The notes under the pieces are model-generated. The model was given only the letters and a program-made list of their open reading frames with translations, ran no database searches and was not told the DNA's origin. Shown piece by piece: positions 51,560-61,231 of a stretch of DNA of 64,000 nt. The stretch covers positions 1 through 64,000 of the forward strand of contig NZ_FNIT01000011.1 in the NCBI RefSeq assembly GCF_900104035.1, read 5' to 3'. The translations under genes were made by a program, and so were the position numbers. This DNA is from Aureimonas jatrophae (GTDB lineage: Bacteria > Pseudomonadota > Alphaproteobacteria > Rhizobiales > Rhizobiaceae). The stretch's first letter is position 1, and the number at the start of each line of letters is the position of its first letter.

Positions 51560-52549
51560 TTAGCGGGTCGCGGGCGGTGCGCCAAGCCGGAGCGCGGCGG
51601 TGACGAGCCTCTCCAGGAGCCTTTGCCGCGTCGCGGCGTCCACGAAGGCCGCCTCGATCGCCTGGCGCGTCAGCATCACGGGGTCGAGCCCTTGCGTCTC
51701 GGCGAAGCGGTACTCGGCGGCCAGGTCCGTGCCGAAGAAGGGCGGGTCGTCGGTCGAGACCGTAACGCGCACGCCCGCCTCGCTGAGCGCCCGCAGGGGA
51801 TGGTCGTCGGATCCGAACACGCCGAGCGCGAGGTTGGAGCCGGGGCAGACCTCGAGCGTCACGCCCTCGCGCGTCAGGCGCTCCACGACGCGCCGGTCCT
51901 CGACGGCGCGCACGCCATGGCCGATGCGCGAGACGCCGAGCGCGTCCAGCGTCTCGGCGACCGCTCCGGCCCCCGCGAACTCGCCGGCATGAGCCGTCAG
52001 CCCGAGGCCGGCGTCGCGCGCGATCCGGAAGGCGGGCGCGAAGTCGGCGGGCCGCCCCGCGCGCTCGTCGCCCGCCAGTCCGAAGCCGGTGACGAGCGGC
52101 TCGGCGCAGGTCGCGGCAAGACGCGCCGCCGCCTCGACCGACGCCACGCCGAAGTGCCGGACGCCCACCACGACGAGGCGTGCCACGATCACGTGCGCGC
52201 GCTCGGCCTCCTGCGCGCCGGCCGCCACGGCCCGGATGTAGGCGAGCGGGTCGAGACCGCTCGAGCGCGCGTGGTCGGGCGAGACCGTGAGCTCGGCATA
52301 GATCGCGCCCTGCCGCGCGATCGAGGCGAGATAGCCCGCGGCCAGAGCCCGGTAGTCGTCGGGCGTGCGCAGGAGCGTGGCGATCCGGTCGTAGCTCTGG
52401 AGAAAGCTCGTGAAGTCCCGCCAGCGGTAGCGCTCGCCCGCGATCGCATCCTCGACGGACACGCCCTCGCGCGCGGCCAGCATGCGTGCCATCGCGACCG
52501 GCATCGCGCCCTCGATGTGGCAGTGGAGTTCGGCGAGCGGCGCGCTCAC
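51560..52549 (-). CDS. add: Adenosine deaminase family protein
   Basis: A 329-residue metal-dependent deaminase. Metal and catalytic residues are visible: ELHCHIEGA at ~6-14 (HxH), HAGEF at ~192 (His, Glu), SRIGHG at ~215 and VSTDDPPFF at ~268 (Asp-Asp). HIEG in place of the HLDG of classic adenosine deaminases and the rhizobial-type [10 protein letters not shown] segment place it in the Add-like subgroup, whose members may prefer adenosine, adenine or modified purines. The start is a GTG overlapping the deoB stop (GTGA). Its position with deoB and upp fits purine nucleoside salvage. Confidence 0.88.
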   Translation of the reverse strand: MSAPLAELHCHIEGAMPVAMARMLAAREGVSVEDAIAGERYRWRDFTSFLQSYDRIATLLRTPDDYRALAAGYLASIARQGAIYAELTVSPDHARSSGLDPLAYIRAVAAGAQEAERAHVIVARLVVVGVRHFGVASVEAAARLAATCAEPLVTGFGLAGDERAGRPADFAPAFRIARDAGLGLTAHAGEFAGAGAVAETLDALGVSRIGHGVRAVEDRRVVERLTREGVTLEVCPGSNLALGVFGSDDHPLRALSEAGVRVTVSTDDPPFFGTDLAAEYRFAETQGLDPVMLTRQAIEAAFVDAATRQRLLERLVTAALRLGAPPATR

Positions 52550-53739
52550 AGGACGCTGCGCCCGTGCCGGCCCGGCGGGAGGCCGAGATGGGCCGCGATC
52601 GACTCGCCGATATCGGCGAACGTGTCCATCGGGGGGAGGGGCCCCGGCGCCAGGCCTGGCCCGCAGAAGAGCACGGGAACGGCCTCGCGCGTGTGGTCGG
52701 TGCCCTCCCAGGTCGGGTCGCAGCCGTGGTCGGCGGTGAGGCACAGCAGATCGCCCGGGCGCAGCGCCGCTGTGAGCTCTGGCACGCGCGCGTCGAAGCG
52801 CTCGATCTCCGCGGCATAGCCCGCCGTGTCCCGCCGGTGCCCGTGCACCATGTCGAAGTCGACGCAGTTGGCAAAGACGAGGTCACCGTCCCGCGCCTCG
52901 CGCAGCGCCGCCAGCGCGGCGTCGATCACCGCCCCGTTGTCGGCGGCCTTGAGGACGCGCGTCACGCCCTGCCCCGCGAAGATGTCGGACACCTTGCCGA
53001 CGGCATGGACCGCTCCGCCGGCGGCCGACACGCGGTCGAGCAGCGTCGGTTCGGGCGGCGGCACGGCGAAGTCGCGCCGGTTCGCGGTGCGCCGGAAGTT
53101 GTCCGCGCTCGTGCCGGTGAACGGGCGGGCGATGACGCGGCCGATGCGCAAGGGGTCAACGAGGCGGCGTGCAATCCGGCAGAGCTCGAGAAGGCGCTCG
53201 AGGCCGAAGCTCTCCTCGTGGGCGGCGATCTGGAGGACGCTGTCGGCCGAGGTGTAGAGGATGGGCCGGCCGGTCGCCACGCTCTCCTCGCCCAGCTCCG
53301 CGATGATCTCGGTGCCGGACGCGTGGCGCTCGCCCAAAACGCCCGGAAGACGCGCCTCCGCCACCAGTTGCGCGACGAGGTCCGGCGGAAAGCAGGGTAC
53401 CTGCCTCGGAAAGTAGCCCCACTCGAAGGGCACCGGCACGCCCGCGATCTCCCAATGTCCGGACGGCGTGTCCTTGCCGCGCGAGCGCTCCGTGGCGCGG
53501 CCGAAGCGCCCGCCGGTCGCCTCGCCGCGCGCCCGGCCTGCGGCGTGGAAGAGGCCGAGGCGGGCGAGGTGTGGGGCGAGAAGGGGGCCTGAGCGCAAGC
53601 CTGCGCGGTCGGCCCGGCCTGCGGCGGCCGCCGCCTCGATATGGCCGAGCGTGTCGGCGCCCTCGTCGCCGTAGCTCGCCGCATCCGGCGCTCCGCCGAT
53701 GCCGAGCGAGTCGAGGACGATCAGAACGGCGCGCGGCAT
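52546..53739 (-). CDS. deoB: Phosphopentomutase
   Basis: A 397-residue alkaline-phosphatase-superfamily mutase interconverting (deoxy)ribose-1- and 5-phosphate. It links PNP/DeoA products to DeoC. The N-terminus [17 protein letters not shown] holds the first metal Asp, DTPSGHWE at ~100 the phospho-acceptor Thr, SADSVLQIA at ~170 and NFRR at ~220. [20 protein letters not shown] at ~300 (DFDMxxGHRRD core) and [10 protein letters not shown] at ~345 complete the metal site. The start at 53739 has CTGGAG upstream. It is the first gene of the deoB-add-upp unit. Confidence 0.96.
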   Translation of the reverse strand: MPRAVLIVLDSLGIGGAPDAASYGDEGADTLGHIEAAAAAGRADRAGLRSGPLLAPHLARLGLFHAAGRARGEATGGRFGRATERSRGKDTPSGHWEIAGVPVPFEWGYFPRQVPCFPPDLVAQLVAEARLPGVLGERHASGTEIIAELGEESVATGRPILYTSADSVLQIAAHEESFGLERLLELCRIARRLVDPLRIGRVIARPFTGTSADNFRRTANRRDFAVPPPEPTLLDRVSAAGGAVHAVGKVSDIFAGQGVTRVLKAADNGAVIDAALAALREARDGDLVFANCVDFDMVHGHRRDTAGYAAEIERFDARVPELTAALRPGDLLCLTADHGCDPTWEGTDHTREAVPVLFCGPGLAPGPLPPMDTFADIGESIAAHLGLPPGRHGRSVL

Positions 53740-53815
53740 ACGGGCTCCAGGACGGCGGCGGGACCCGATCATGCCATGTCGGATGCGCGCGGGTAAACGC
53801 AGCTCCGGAGGACGT

Positions 53816-54274
53816 TTACGGGGTGGTGCCTGCGCTGGCGCCCACCATGCCCTCGCGAGCGGTGAACTGCCCGATGGCGCTGGTCAGGCTCGTCTGCGTG
53901 TCGCCGATCGTGGCGCGCGGCTCGCACTGCGGCGCACAGGCATAGGTCGTTCGCGCGGCCTGGCGGTAGATCCGCAGCGTTCCCGCCTCGGTGGAACCCA
54001 CGGTGACCTGATCGTCCAGGATCACGGCGCCGTCGGTTCCCAACACCACCACGTTGGTGGTCCCGTAGGAGCGCCCCGTGAGTACGAGCGTCTGGGCGTC
54101 GTGCACCGCGACGTCGGCGATCGCGGGGTTGCCGATCACGACGGTCTCGGCCGGCCGCGCGATCTTGAGGATCCGGGCCTGGTCGATCGCGACGCGCAGA
54201 TCCGGCTCGTCCGCCTGGGCGACCCCCATCGGCAGGGCGAGAAGAACGGCGAGGATGGGGAGGGCTGCACGCAT
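53816..54274 (-). CDS. Pilus assembly N-domain protein (standalone CpaC-like N-terminus)
   Basis: A 152-residue exported protein with a signal peptide at ~1-21 (ending GVAQA). Residues ~25-92 match the pilus-assembly/secretin N-domain (T2SS-T3SS_pil_N): [27 protein letters not shown], then [18 protein letters not shown]. The same pattern forms the N-terminus of the CpaC secretin encoded 2.4 kb away. The C-terminal part has a Cys pair (YACAPQCEP) and no secretin domain. It is divergent from the pilin gene and is probably an accessory periplasmic part of the Flp pilus machine; rhizobial Flp clusters often carry such a gene. Confidence 0.85.
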   Translation of the reverse strand: MRAALPILAVLLALPMGVAQADEPDLRVAIDQARILKIARPAETVVIGNPAIADVAVHDAQTLVLTGRSYGTTNVVVLGTDGAVILDDQVTVGSTEAGTLRIYRQAARTTYACAPQCEPRATIGDTQTSLTSAIGQFTAREGMVGASAGTTP

Positions 54275-54524
54275 GCGCTTCGCGGGTCCTCGTCAGGATC
54301 AGGGTCGGGTCTTAATCCTTAAAGCCGGATGCCTAATGGCCGGTTACTGGAATGGATTCCGAACTGATTCAGCATTCCAGCAAGATCGAACCATTCAGCG
54401 GATGTTAACCCTGCCCATTAAGCGCGTTGCAACGGCGGTTCGCTAGGTTGAACCCATCCGAGGCATCGGAACGATGTTCGGGAAAGGCTTCACCAAACTT
54501 TAGGTCATCCAGGAAGGACGTCCG
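54275..54524. promoter_or_regulatory. Intergenic region upstream of the Flp pilin gene
   Basis: A 250-base region, AT-richer than the genes beside it, between the divergent pilus N-domain gene and the pilin gene. It contains a CTGGAAT...ATTCCAG inverted repeat with a GGAAT-GG-ATTCC repeat inside its left arm (about 54343-54385), a candidate regulator site. I see no certain -35/-10 pair. Confidence 0.35.
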
Positions 54525-54698
54525 ATGTTCCAGCTCATCAATCGCTTCAAGAAGAATTCCAAGGGCGCGACCGCCATTGAGTACGGCCTGATCGCCGCGC
54601 TGATCGGCACCGCGATCATCGGCGCCGTCACGATCGTCGGCTCGAACCTCAGCACGACGTTCGGCGATATCGGCACGGCTGTCGAGACCAAGAAGTAA
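54525..54698 (+). CDS. Flp/Fap type IVb pilin
   Basis: A 57-residue prepilin, below the length usually listed for ORFs. The short basic leader ends KKNSKG, and cleavage is expected between Gly14 and Ala15, followed by ATAIEYGLIAALIGTAIIG, the Flp pilin helix with Glu at mature position +5 and the conserved Glu-Tyr pair. The ribosome site AGGAAGG is seven bases upstream. It is the major subunit of the Flp pilus used for surface adhesion. It is the first gene of the plus-strand cluster and is cleaved by the CpaA peptidase encoded next. Confidence 0.96.
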   Translation: MFQLINRFKKNSKGATAIEYGLIAALIGTAIIGAVTIVGSNLSTTFGDIGTAVETKK

Positions 54699-54741
54699 TC
54701 AGGTCCCGGTCTGTCTCAATATAGCTGAGGAGATCCACGCG

Positions 54742-55254
54742 ATGCTGATGGCTCTCCTTGCCTTTCCCGCCGCGATGATCGTCGCGGCGGGAACCGATCT
54801 CTGGCGCATGACGATCCCCAACACGCTGGTGATCGTCCTCGCGCTCGCCTTCTTTCCCTATGCGCTCGGCCTCGGCCTGCCGCTTCCCGCGATCGGCCTG
54901 CATCTGGCTGCCGGGTTTGCGTTTCTTATTCTCGGCATCCTCTTCTTCGCCCTGAACTGGATGGGCGGAGGCGATGCCAAGCTGATCGCGGCCGCCGCCT
55001 TGTGGCTCGGGCCCGGCCCCGAACTCCTGCGCTACCTTCTCCTCGCTTCCGTGCTTGGCGGCGTCCTGACGCTCGCGCTGCTCCTGTCGCGCCGCCTCGT
55101 CGCACCCGCGACCGGTCACAGCTCGATCGACCGCCTGCTGGATCCCGCCAACGGCGCGCCCTACGGCGTCGCGCTCGGGATCGCCGGGCTTCTCGTGACG
55201 CCCTCGCTGCCGGGGGCCGCGATGCTGTTCGCCGGCCTCGGCCTGGGATGGTGA
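54742..55254 (+). CDS. cpaA: Prepilin peptidase CpaA (TadV)
   Basis: A 170-residue inner-membrane aspartic peptidase (A24 family) with about five to six helices. The two catalytic aspartates are visible: AAGTDLWRMTIPNTL at ~15-29 (D-x-x-x-x-x-IPN pattern) and MGGGDAKL at ~73-80 (GxGD). It cleaves the Flp prepilin leader. Length is typical of CpaA/TadV enzymes, which lack the methylase domain of PilD. The start at 54742 has GAGGAG upstream; 43 bases separate it from the pilin stop. Confidence 0.95.
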   Translation: MLMALLAFPAAMIVAAGTDLWRMTIPNTLVIVLALAFFPYALGLGLPLPAIGLHLAAGFAFLILGILFFALNWMGGGDAKLIAAAALWLGPGPELLRYLLLASVLGGVLTLALLLSRRLVAPATGHSSIDRLLDPANGAPYGVALGIAGLLVTPSLPGAAMLFAGLGLGW

Positions 55255-55359
55255 ACGCATCCTTTGCGGGTTTCGCGCTTCGTTAACCATGTGGTGAGAC
55301 TTCCCCTGTCATAAACCGTCCTGGGCTCCGTGGGGGAGCCGTGCGTGTCGGGGGATGAC

Positions 55360-56181
55360 ATGAGCGTGGTCCGCGTGGCGATCTTCGGTGTCGCCGCCGT
55401 TGCAGCAGTCGGGGCGGGCCTTGTCGCCCTCAAGCTCTCGGCCCGGACCGAAGAGCCGGTGATCATCAATGCCCAGCCGGTGGAGCCGCCCATCAAGCTG
55501 GTGGACGTGCTGGTCGCCTCCCGCGACATCCCGATGGGCGGGCGTGTCGACGACGCGCTCGACTGGATGAAGTGGCCCGAAGACGGCGTCTCCGCCACGC
55601 TCCTGCGCCGCGACAGGCGCCCGGACGCCCTCGCCGAGCTGAAGGGCTCCATCGCCCGGCAAAGCTTCTTTTCCGGCGAGCCGATCCGAGAGGCCAAGCT
55701 GATCAAGAGCGATCGCGGCTTCCTGTCGGCCATCCTGCCCGAGGGCAAGCGCGCCATCGCGGTCTCGATCTCCACCGAGACGGCCGCCGGCGGCTTCATC
55801 CTGCCCAACGACCATGTCGACGTGATCATGACGCGCTCGCGCGAGGCGACGCCGTCCCAGCCGGCCGGCATCGATACCGAGACCGTGCTCAAGAACCTGC
55901 GTGTCCTCGCGATCGACCAGAACGTCGAGGAGAAGGACGGCGAGCGCGTGGTGGTCGGCTCCACCGCGACGCTGGAGGTCGACCCCAAGCAGGCCGAGGC
56001 GCTGACCGCCGCCGCCCGCATGACCGACCGCCTGATCCTGTCGCTGCGATCGCTGTCGGACTCGGTCCCCGGTTCGCCCGGCTATGCGGCCTTCCTTCTG
56101 GAACAGGCCAAGAACCCCGAGGCGACCCGTATCCGCCTCGTGCGCTACGGCAAGACCTCCGACGTCACGACCGGGAACTGA
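55360..56181 (+). CDS. cpaB: Flp pilus assembly protein CpaB (RcpC)
   Basis: A 273-residue periplasmic assembly protein with one N-terminal membrane helix (~5-24, VAIFGVAAVAAVGAGLVAL). The SAF domain at ~45-125 reads VDVLVASRDIPMGGRVDDALDWMKWP, then ILPEGKRAIAVSIST. The RcpC C-domain has ILPNDHVDVIMTRS at ~145. It probably binds the wall and helps align the secretin. The ATG at 55360 is chosen because the helix starts there; an in-frame GTG at 55330 is possible. cpaC begins two bases after the stop. Confidence 0.93.
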   Translation: MSVVRVAIFGVAAVAAVGAGLVALKLSARTEEPVIINAQPVEPPIKLVDVLVASRDIPMGGRVDDALDWMKWPEDGVSATLLRRDRRPDALAELKGSIARQSFFSGEPIREAKLIKSDRGFLSAILPEGKRAIAVSISTETAAGGFILPNDHVDVIMTRSREATPSQPAGIDTETVLKNLRVLAIDQNVEEKDGERVVVGSTATLEVDPKQAEALTAAARMTDRLILSLRSLSDSVPGSPGYAAFLLEQAKNPEATRIRLVRYGKTSDVTTGN

Positions 56182-56183
56182 CC

Positions 56184-57770
56184 ATGGCCGCGTCCCTCCG
56201 CAAGCCGCAATCGCTCGCCCTGCGCGCCGGTCTCTCGGCCCTGGTGCTCGCCCCGACCCTCGCGCCGCTGCCGGTCCGGGCCGAAACCGCGATCGTGTCG
56301 GTCAACCGCGTCAACCAGTCGATCGCGCTCGGACTCAACAAGTCCAAGGTCATCGACCTGCCGCGCGACGCGCACGACATCATCGTGGCCAATCCCGGCG
56401 TCGCCGACGCGGTGACGCGAACCGCGCGCCGCATCTACATCTTTGGCAAGCAGATCGGCCAGACCAACGTCTTCGTGTTCGATCAGGCGGGCCGCGAGAT
56501 CGCGGTTCTCGACCTGCGTGTCGAACGCGACATCTCCGGCCTCGAATCGACGCTGCGCAAGTATCTCCCGACGAGCGAGATCCGCGCCGAGATGCTGAAC
56601 GACAACGTCGTCCTGACCGGCACCGTGGAGAACGCGCAGGACGCCACGCGCGCGGTGGATCTAGCCCGGATCTACGTGACGGGCGGCGAGGCGACCACGA
56701 ACCAGTACACGCAGAGTTCGGCGGTCTCGGTGTCGGGCGGCGTCTCGATCGGCACCGACAACAACGAGCAGCGCCAGCGCAGCCAGATCGTCAACCTGCT
56801 GCAGATCCAGGGCGAGGATCAGGTCACGCTCAAGGTGACGGTGGCCGAGGTCCAGCGCTCGGTGGTCAAGCAACTCGGTCTCGACGGCGTGGTCAAGGGC
56901 TCGATCGACGGCATCGCGTTTGCGGCCGCCACCGACAACCCGTTCGGCCTCGGCAAGTCCATCGCGGAGGCGGGCGCCGACTTCACCAACCTGACGGGCA
57001 ACGACGACCTCAACGGCGTTTCGGGACAGCTGCGCGCGCTGGAGCAGGCCGGCGTCATGCGCACGCTCGCCGAGCCGAGCCTCACCGCCATCTCGGGCGA
57101 GAGCGCGAGCTTCAAGGTCGGCGGCGAGTTCTCGGTCGCCAGCGGCAAGGACGAGACGGCCGAGAAGCGCACGCCCATCCTGAACGCGGCCGGGGGGGTG
57201 ATCGGCTACGACGTCACGCCGGGCGGCGTCCAATACGAGCATCGCGAGATCGACTACGGCATCGGCCTCGACTTCACCCCGGTGGTGCTGTCGCCCGGCC
57301 GCATCTCCTTGAAGATCCGCACCTCGGTCTCGGAGCCGACCTTCGAGTCGCCGTTCAACGTGCCCAAGGGCATCTCGGCCGGCCTCAACCTGATCGGCAT
57401 TCGCAAGCGCCTCGCCGACACGACCGTGGAACTGCCGTCCGGCGGCAGCCTCGTGATCGCCGGCCTCGTGCGCGACGAGACGCGCCAGGTCATCTCCGGA
57501 CTGCCGGGCCTCGCCAAGCTGCCGGTTCTCGGCACCCTGTTCCGCTCGCGCGACTTCCAGCGCTACGAGACCGAGCTCGTGGTGATCGTGACGCCTTATC
57601 TGGTGCGGCCCGTCGCCCGCCAGCAGCTCCAGCGTCCCGACGACAATCTCAGCTTCTCGGGCGACGGAGCCTCGAGCTTCCTCGGTCGCATCAACCGCGT
57701 CTACGGCACGGCCGTCGCCGCTCCTCCTCCCGGCCGCTACCACGGCAACGTCGGATACATCTACAAATGA
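56184..57770 (+). CDS. cpaC: Flp pilus secretin CpaC (RcpA)
   Basis: A 528-residue outer-membrane secretin that forms the pilus exit channel. The signal peptide is ~1-34 (ending PVRAET). The pilus N-domain is at ~38-110 (VNQSIALGLNKSKVIDLP, IIVANPGVADAVT), a BON-like domain at ~115-175, and the secretin core at ~215-470 with VTLKVTVAEVQRSVVKQLG, ALEQAGVMRTLAEPSLTA, ISGESASFKVGGEF, and SGLPGLAKLPVLGTLFRS followed by ETELVVIVTPYLVRP. Length is typical. The stop overlaps cpaD. Confidence 0.96.
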   Translation: MAASLRKPQSLALRAGLSALVLAPTLAPLPVRAETAIVSVNRVNQSIALGLNKSKVIDLPRDAHDIIVANPGVADAVTRTARRIYIFGKQIGQTNVFVFDQAGREIAVLDLRVERDISGLESTLRKYLPTSEIRAEMLNDNVVLTGTVENAQDATRAVDLARIYVTGGEATTNQYTQSSAVSVSGGVSIGTDNNEQRQRSQIVNLLQIQGEDQVTLKVTVAEVQRSVVKQLGLDGVVKGSIDGIAFAAATDNPFGLGKSIAEAGADFTNLTGNDDLNGVSGQLRALEQAGVMRTLAEPSLTAISGESASFKVGGEFSVASGKDETAEKRTPILNAAGGVIGYDVTPGGVQYEHREIDYGIGLDFTPVVLSPGRISLKIRTSVSEPTFESPFNVPKGISAGLNLIGIRKRLADTTVELPSGGSLVIAGLVRDETRQVISGLPGLAKLPVLGTLFRSRDFQRYETELVVIVTPYLVRPVARQQLQRPDDNLSFSGDGASSFLGRINRVYGTAVAAPPPGRYHGNVGYIYK

Positions 57771-58453
57771 CGTCCCCGACCTTTTTCCGTCTCGTTCTTC
57801 TGGGCAGCGTCGTGACGCTCGGCGCCTGCGCCCGGCCCTCCGACCTCGTGACCGGCGCCATTCCCGACGATTACCGCTCGCGCCATCCGATCGTGGTGGC
57901 CGAGGATACGCGCGACCTGGAAATCCTGGTCGCCTCCTCGGACACCCGCCTGACCCTTCCCGACGAGAAGCGCCTCGCCGAGTTCGCCCGCCGCTTCCGC
58001 GCGGCGCGTGCGGCGGCGATGCGGGTCGAGGTGCCGGCCGGGGCACGCAACGCAAGGGCCGCCGACCTCGTCGCCCGCACCGCCGTCGCCGCGCTTCAGC
58101 GCAACGGCGTTCCACGCTCGCGCCTCGTGGTGACCCGCGTCGACGGCTCCGGGTCAGACGAGATCCTGCCGCTGCGCTTCAGCTTCAATGCCGTGACGGC
58201 CAGCGTCGAGGGTCCCTGCGGCCAGTGGCCCGAGGATCTCGGCAACACCTACGAGAACCGGAACTACCACAATTTCGGTTGCGCCAGCCAAGCCAACCTC
58301 GCGGCGCAGATCGCTGATCCGCGCGATCTTCTGGAGCCGCGCGGCCAGGAGGAGATCGACGCCGAGCGCCGGACCACGGTGATCGGCAAGTACCGCCAGG
58401 GCCAGCGGACCGGTGCGCAGGCGCCGGTCACCGAATCCGACTACAGCTGGTAG
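57767..58453 (+). CDS. cpaD: Flp pilus lipoprotein CpaD
   Basis: A 228-residue lipoprotein with a signal peptide ending in the lipobox LGAC (Cys ~21). The body has the CpaD pattern: [18 protein letters not shown] at ~36, and the C-terminal signature [20 protein letters not shown] at ~164, followed by RDLLEPRG. It helps place or stabilise the secretin in the outer membrane. The ATG overlaps the cpaC stop (ATGA). cpaE follows after 11 bases. Confidence 0.94.
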   Translation: MTSPTFFRLVLLGSVVTLGACARPSDLVTGAIPDDYRSRHPIVVAEDTRDLEILVASSDTRLTLPDEKRLAEFARRFRAARAAAMRVEVPAGARNARAADLVARTAVAALQRNGVPRSRLVVTRVDGSGSDEILPLRFSFNAVTASVEGPCGQWPEDLGNTYENRNYHNFGCASQANLAAQIADPRDLLEPRGQEEIDAERRTTVIGKYRQGQRTGAQAPVTESDYSW

Positions 58454-58464
58454 GAACGCCAAGG

Positions 58465-59742
58465 ATGAGCGACGCTCCCGAGACACTCGACAGCGGATAC
58501 CGGCCGAGCGACAGCGTCATGGCCGAACGCCTCGACATGCTGCGTCCCCTGCCGCGCATCTCCGTGCAGGCCTTCTGCGAGACCGAGGACGTGGCCCGCG
58601 CCATCGAGGCCGCGGGCGCCGACCGGCGCATGGCCAAGGCGCACCTGCGCGTCCAGACCGGCGGCATCCGCGCCGCCGCGGAGCACTATGCCGGTGCGCC
58701 GACGCCCAACCTTGTGATCCTCGAATCGTGCCTCGAGCCGGCCGAACTCCTGGTCGAGCTCGAGAGTCTTGCCGATGTCTGCGATCCCGGCTCCAAGGTC
58801 GTGGTGATCGGCCATGCCAACGACGTCTCGCTGTATCGCGAGCTGACGCGTCGCGGCATCTCCGAATACATCCTGGCGCCCGTGCATCTGGCCGACGTCA
58901 TGGCCGTGATCTCGCATCTCTTCGTGGCGGAGGGCACCGCGCCGCTCGGGCGCGTCATCGCCTTCATGGGCGCGAAGGGCGGCGTCGGCTCGTCCACGAT
59001 CGCCCACAACGTCGCCTGGGCGATCTCCAAGGAGTTCGCCAACGAGGTGGTGCTGGCCGACCTCGACCTGCCCTTCGGCACCGCCAACATCAACTTCGAC
59101 AAGGACCCGCCTCAAGGCATCGCCGAGGCCGTGTTCTCGGCGGACCGGCTGGACGAGGTGTTTCTGGACCGGCTTCTGGCCCGCTGTGCCGACCGCCTAT
59201 CGCTGCTGGCCGCTCCGTCCGCCCTCGACCGCACCTACGACTTCGGCGCGGACGCCTTCTCGGCGCTGATCGAGGCGGCCCAGCGCGGAACGCCGGTGGT
59301 CGTGCTCGACGTGCCGCATGGCTGGACCGACTGGACGCACTCGGTGCTGCGGCGGGCCGACGAGGTGGCCGTGGTGGCCTCGCCGGATCTGGCGAACCTG
59401 CGCAACGCCAAGAACCTCGTCGACACGCTGAAGCGCATGCGACCCAACGATCCGCCGCCCCGGCTCGTCCTCAACCAGGTCGGCATGCCCAAGCGGCCCG
59501 AGATCGCGGTGGCCGAGTTCGCCGAGCCCCTGGGCGTCGAGACGCTGGCCACGATCGGCTTCGATCCGCTCGCCTTCGGCAGCGCGGCCAATGCCGGCCG
59601 CATGCTCGCCGAAACCGACGCCAAGCATCCCGCCTCGGCCGCGTTCGGCGAGATGGCCTACGCCTTGACCGGCCGCAACCGCGTCAAGCGGCAGGCCAAA
59701 CCCTCCCGCGTCGGCCTGCTCAACCGCATGCGGCGCCGCTGA
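58465..59742 (+). CDS. cpaE: Flp pilus localisation ATPase CpaE (TadZ)
   Basis: A 425-residue MinD/ParA-superfamily protein. Residues ~20-140 form a receiver-like (degenerate response regulator) N-domain. The ATPase has a deviant Walker A, FMGAKGGVGSSTIAHNVAW, at ~166-184 with the signature Lys and a Ser for Thr, and VVLADLDLPFGTANI at ~195. VVVLDVPHGWTDWT follows at ~276. It recruits the other pilus proteins to the cell pole. A normal member of the family in length. Confidence 0.95.
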   Translation: MSDAPETLDSGYRPSDSVMAERLDMLRPLPRISVQAFCETEDVARAIEAAGADRRMAKAHLRVQTGGIRAAAEHYAGAPTPNLVILESCLEPAELLVELESLADVCDPGSKVVVIGHANDVSLYRELTRRGISEYILAPVHLADVMAVISHLFVAEGTAPLGRVIAFMGAKGGVGSSTIAHNVAWAISKEFANEVVLADLDLPFGTANINFDKDPPQGIAEAVFSADRLDEVFLDRLLARCADRLSLLAAPSALDRTYDFGADAFSALIEAAQRGTPVVVLDVPHGWTDWTHSVLRRADEVAVVASPDLANLRNAKNLVDTLKRMRPNDPPPRLVLNQVGMPKRPEIAVAEFAEPLGVETLATIGFDPLAFGSAANAGRMLAETDAKHPASAAFGEMAYALTGRNRVKRQAKPSRVGLLNRMRRR

Positions 59743-59776
59743 TCCGATCGCGGCCATCTCGGAAGGAAGCTGACCC

Positions 59777-61231
59777 ATGTTCGGAAAGCGCGGAAGCGAC
59801 ACCCCCCGAGCCAGCGCGCCGCCGGCCGCCGTGGTCGCGGCCGCGATGCCCGAGCGTGCGCCCCCGCCGCCAACGGCCGTCCATACGCCGATCCCGCCCA
59901 ACCAGCGGGTGGAAGCGCCCGCTCCCATGCGCGAGCGCGGCGAGAGCTACTATGCCACCAAGAGCAAGGTCTTCGCCGCGCTGATCGACACGATCGATCT
60001 GTCGCAGCTCGCCCGCCTCGAGACCGAGGCGGCGCGCGAGGAGATCCGCGACATCGTCAACGACATCATCGCGATCAAGAACTTCGCGATGACGATCGCC
60101 GAGCAGGAGGACCTGCTCTCCGACATCTGCAACGACGTGCTCGGCTACGGGCCGCTGGAGCCGCTCTTGGCGCGCGACGACATCGCCGACATCATGGTGA
60201 ACGGCGCGCGCCAGACCTTCATCGAGGTCGCGGGCAAGGTGCAGGAGGCGGGTATCCGCTTCCGCGACAACCAGCAGCTCCTCAACATCTGCCAGCGCAT
60301 CGTGAGCCAGGTCGGCCGGCGCGTCGACGAGACCTCGCCGATCTGCGACGCACGCTTGCCGGACGGCTCGCGCGTCAACGTGATCGCTCCCCCGCTCGCC
60401 ATCGACGGCGCGGCGCTCACGATCCGAAAGTTCAAGAAGGACAAGCTCACCCTCGACCAGCTCACGAACTTCGGGGCCATCTCGCCCGAAGGGGCTGAGA
60501 TCCTCCAGATCATCGGACGCGTGCGCTGCAACGTCGTGATCTCGGGCGGCACGGGCTCGGGCAAGACGACGCTTCTCAACTGCCTGACGCGCTACATCGA
60601 CACCGACGAGCGCATCATCACCTGCGAGGACTCGGCCGAGCTCCAGCTCCAGCAGCCCCACGTCGTGCGCCTCGAGACGCGCCCGCCCAACATCGAGGGT
60701 GAGGGCGAGATCACCATGCGCGACCTCGTCAAGAACTGCCTGCGCATGCGACCCGAGCGCATCATCGTCGGCGAGGTGCGCGGACCCGAGGTCTTCGATC
60801 TTCTTCAGGCGATGAACACGGGCCACGACGGCTCGATGGGCACGATCCACGCCAATAGCCCACGCGAGTGCCTGAACCGCATGGAATCCATGATCGCCAT
60901 GGGCGGCTTCACGCTGCCCTCGCGTACGGTCAAGGAGATCATCACGGGCTCGGTGGACGTGATCGTGCAGGCGGCGCGCCTGCGCGACGGCTCGCGCCGC
61001 ATCACCCACATCACCGAGGTGATCGGCATGGAAGGCGACGTCATCACGACGCAGGACCTCTTCCTCTACGACATCCTCGGCGAGGACTCGCGCGGCCGCC
61101 TGATCGGACGCCACCGCTCCACCGGCATCGGCCGCCCGGCCTTCTGGGAGCGCGCCCGCTACTTCGGCGAGGAGCAGCGGCTCGCGCGCGCGCTCGACGC
61201 CGCCGATCCCGCTCGGGCGGCCGCGTCGTGA
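59777..61231 (+). CDS. cpaF: Flp pilus secretion ATPase CpaF (TadA)
   Basis: A 484-residue hexameric type II/IV secretion ATPase that drives pilin assembly. The N-terminal ~60 residues are Pro/Ala-rich and variable. The core has [21 protein letters not shown] at ~121, Walker [14 protein letters not shown] at ~255, the Asp box [10 protein letters not shown] at ~286, Walker B-type [19 protein letters not shown] at ~325 and the His box [13 protein letters not shown] at ~352. It overlaps the tadB GTG (GTGA). It is the only ATPase motor of this locus, so it probably powers both extension and any retraction. Confidence 0.97.
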   Translation: MFGKRGSDTPRASAPPAAVVAAAMPERAPPPPTAVHTPIPPNQRVEAPAPMRERGESYYATKSKVFAALIDTIDLSQLARLETEAAREEIRDIVNDIIAIKNFAMTIAEQEDLLSDICNDVLGYGPLEPLLARDDIADIMVNGARQTFIEVAGKVQEAGIRFRDNQQLLNICQRIVSQVGRRVDETSPICDARLPDGSRVNVIAPPLAIDGAALTIRKFKKDKLTLDQLTNFGAISPEGAEILQIIGRVRCNVVISGGTGSGKTTLLNCLTRYIDTDERIITCEDSAELQLQQPHVVRLETRPPNIEGEGEITMRDLVKNCLRMRPERIIVGEVRGPEVFDLLQAMNTGHDGSMGTIHANSPRECLNRMESMIAMGGFTLPSRTVKEIITGSVDVIVQAARLRDGSRRITHITEVIGMEGDVITTQDLFLYDILGEDSRGRLIGRHRSTGIGRPAFWERARYFGEEQRLARALDAADPARAAAS

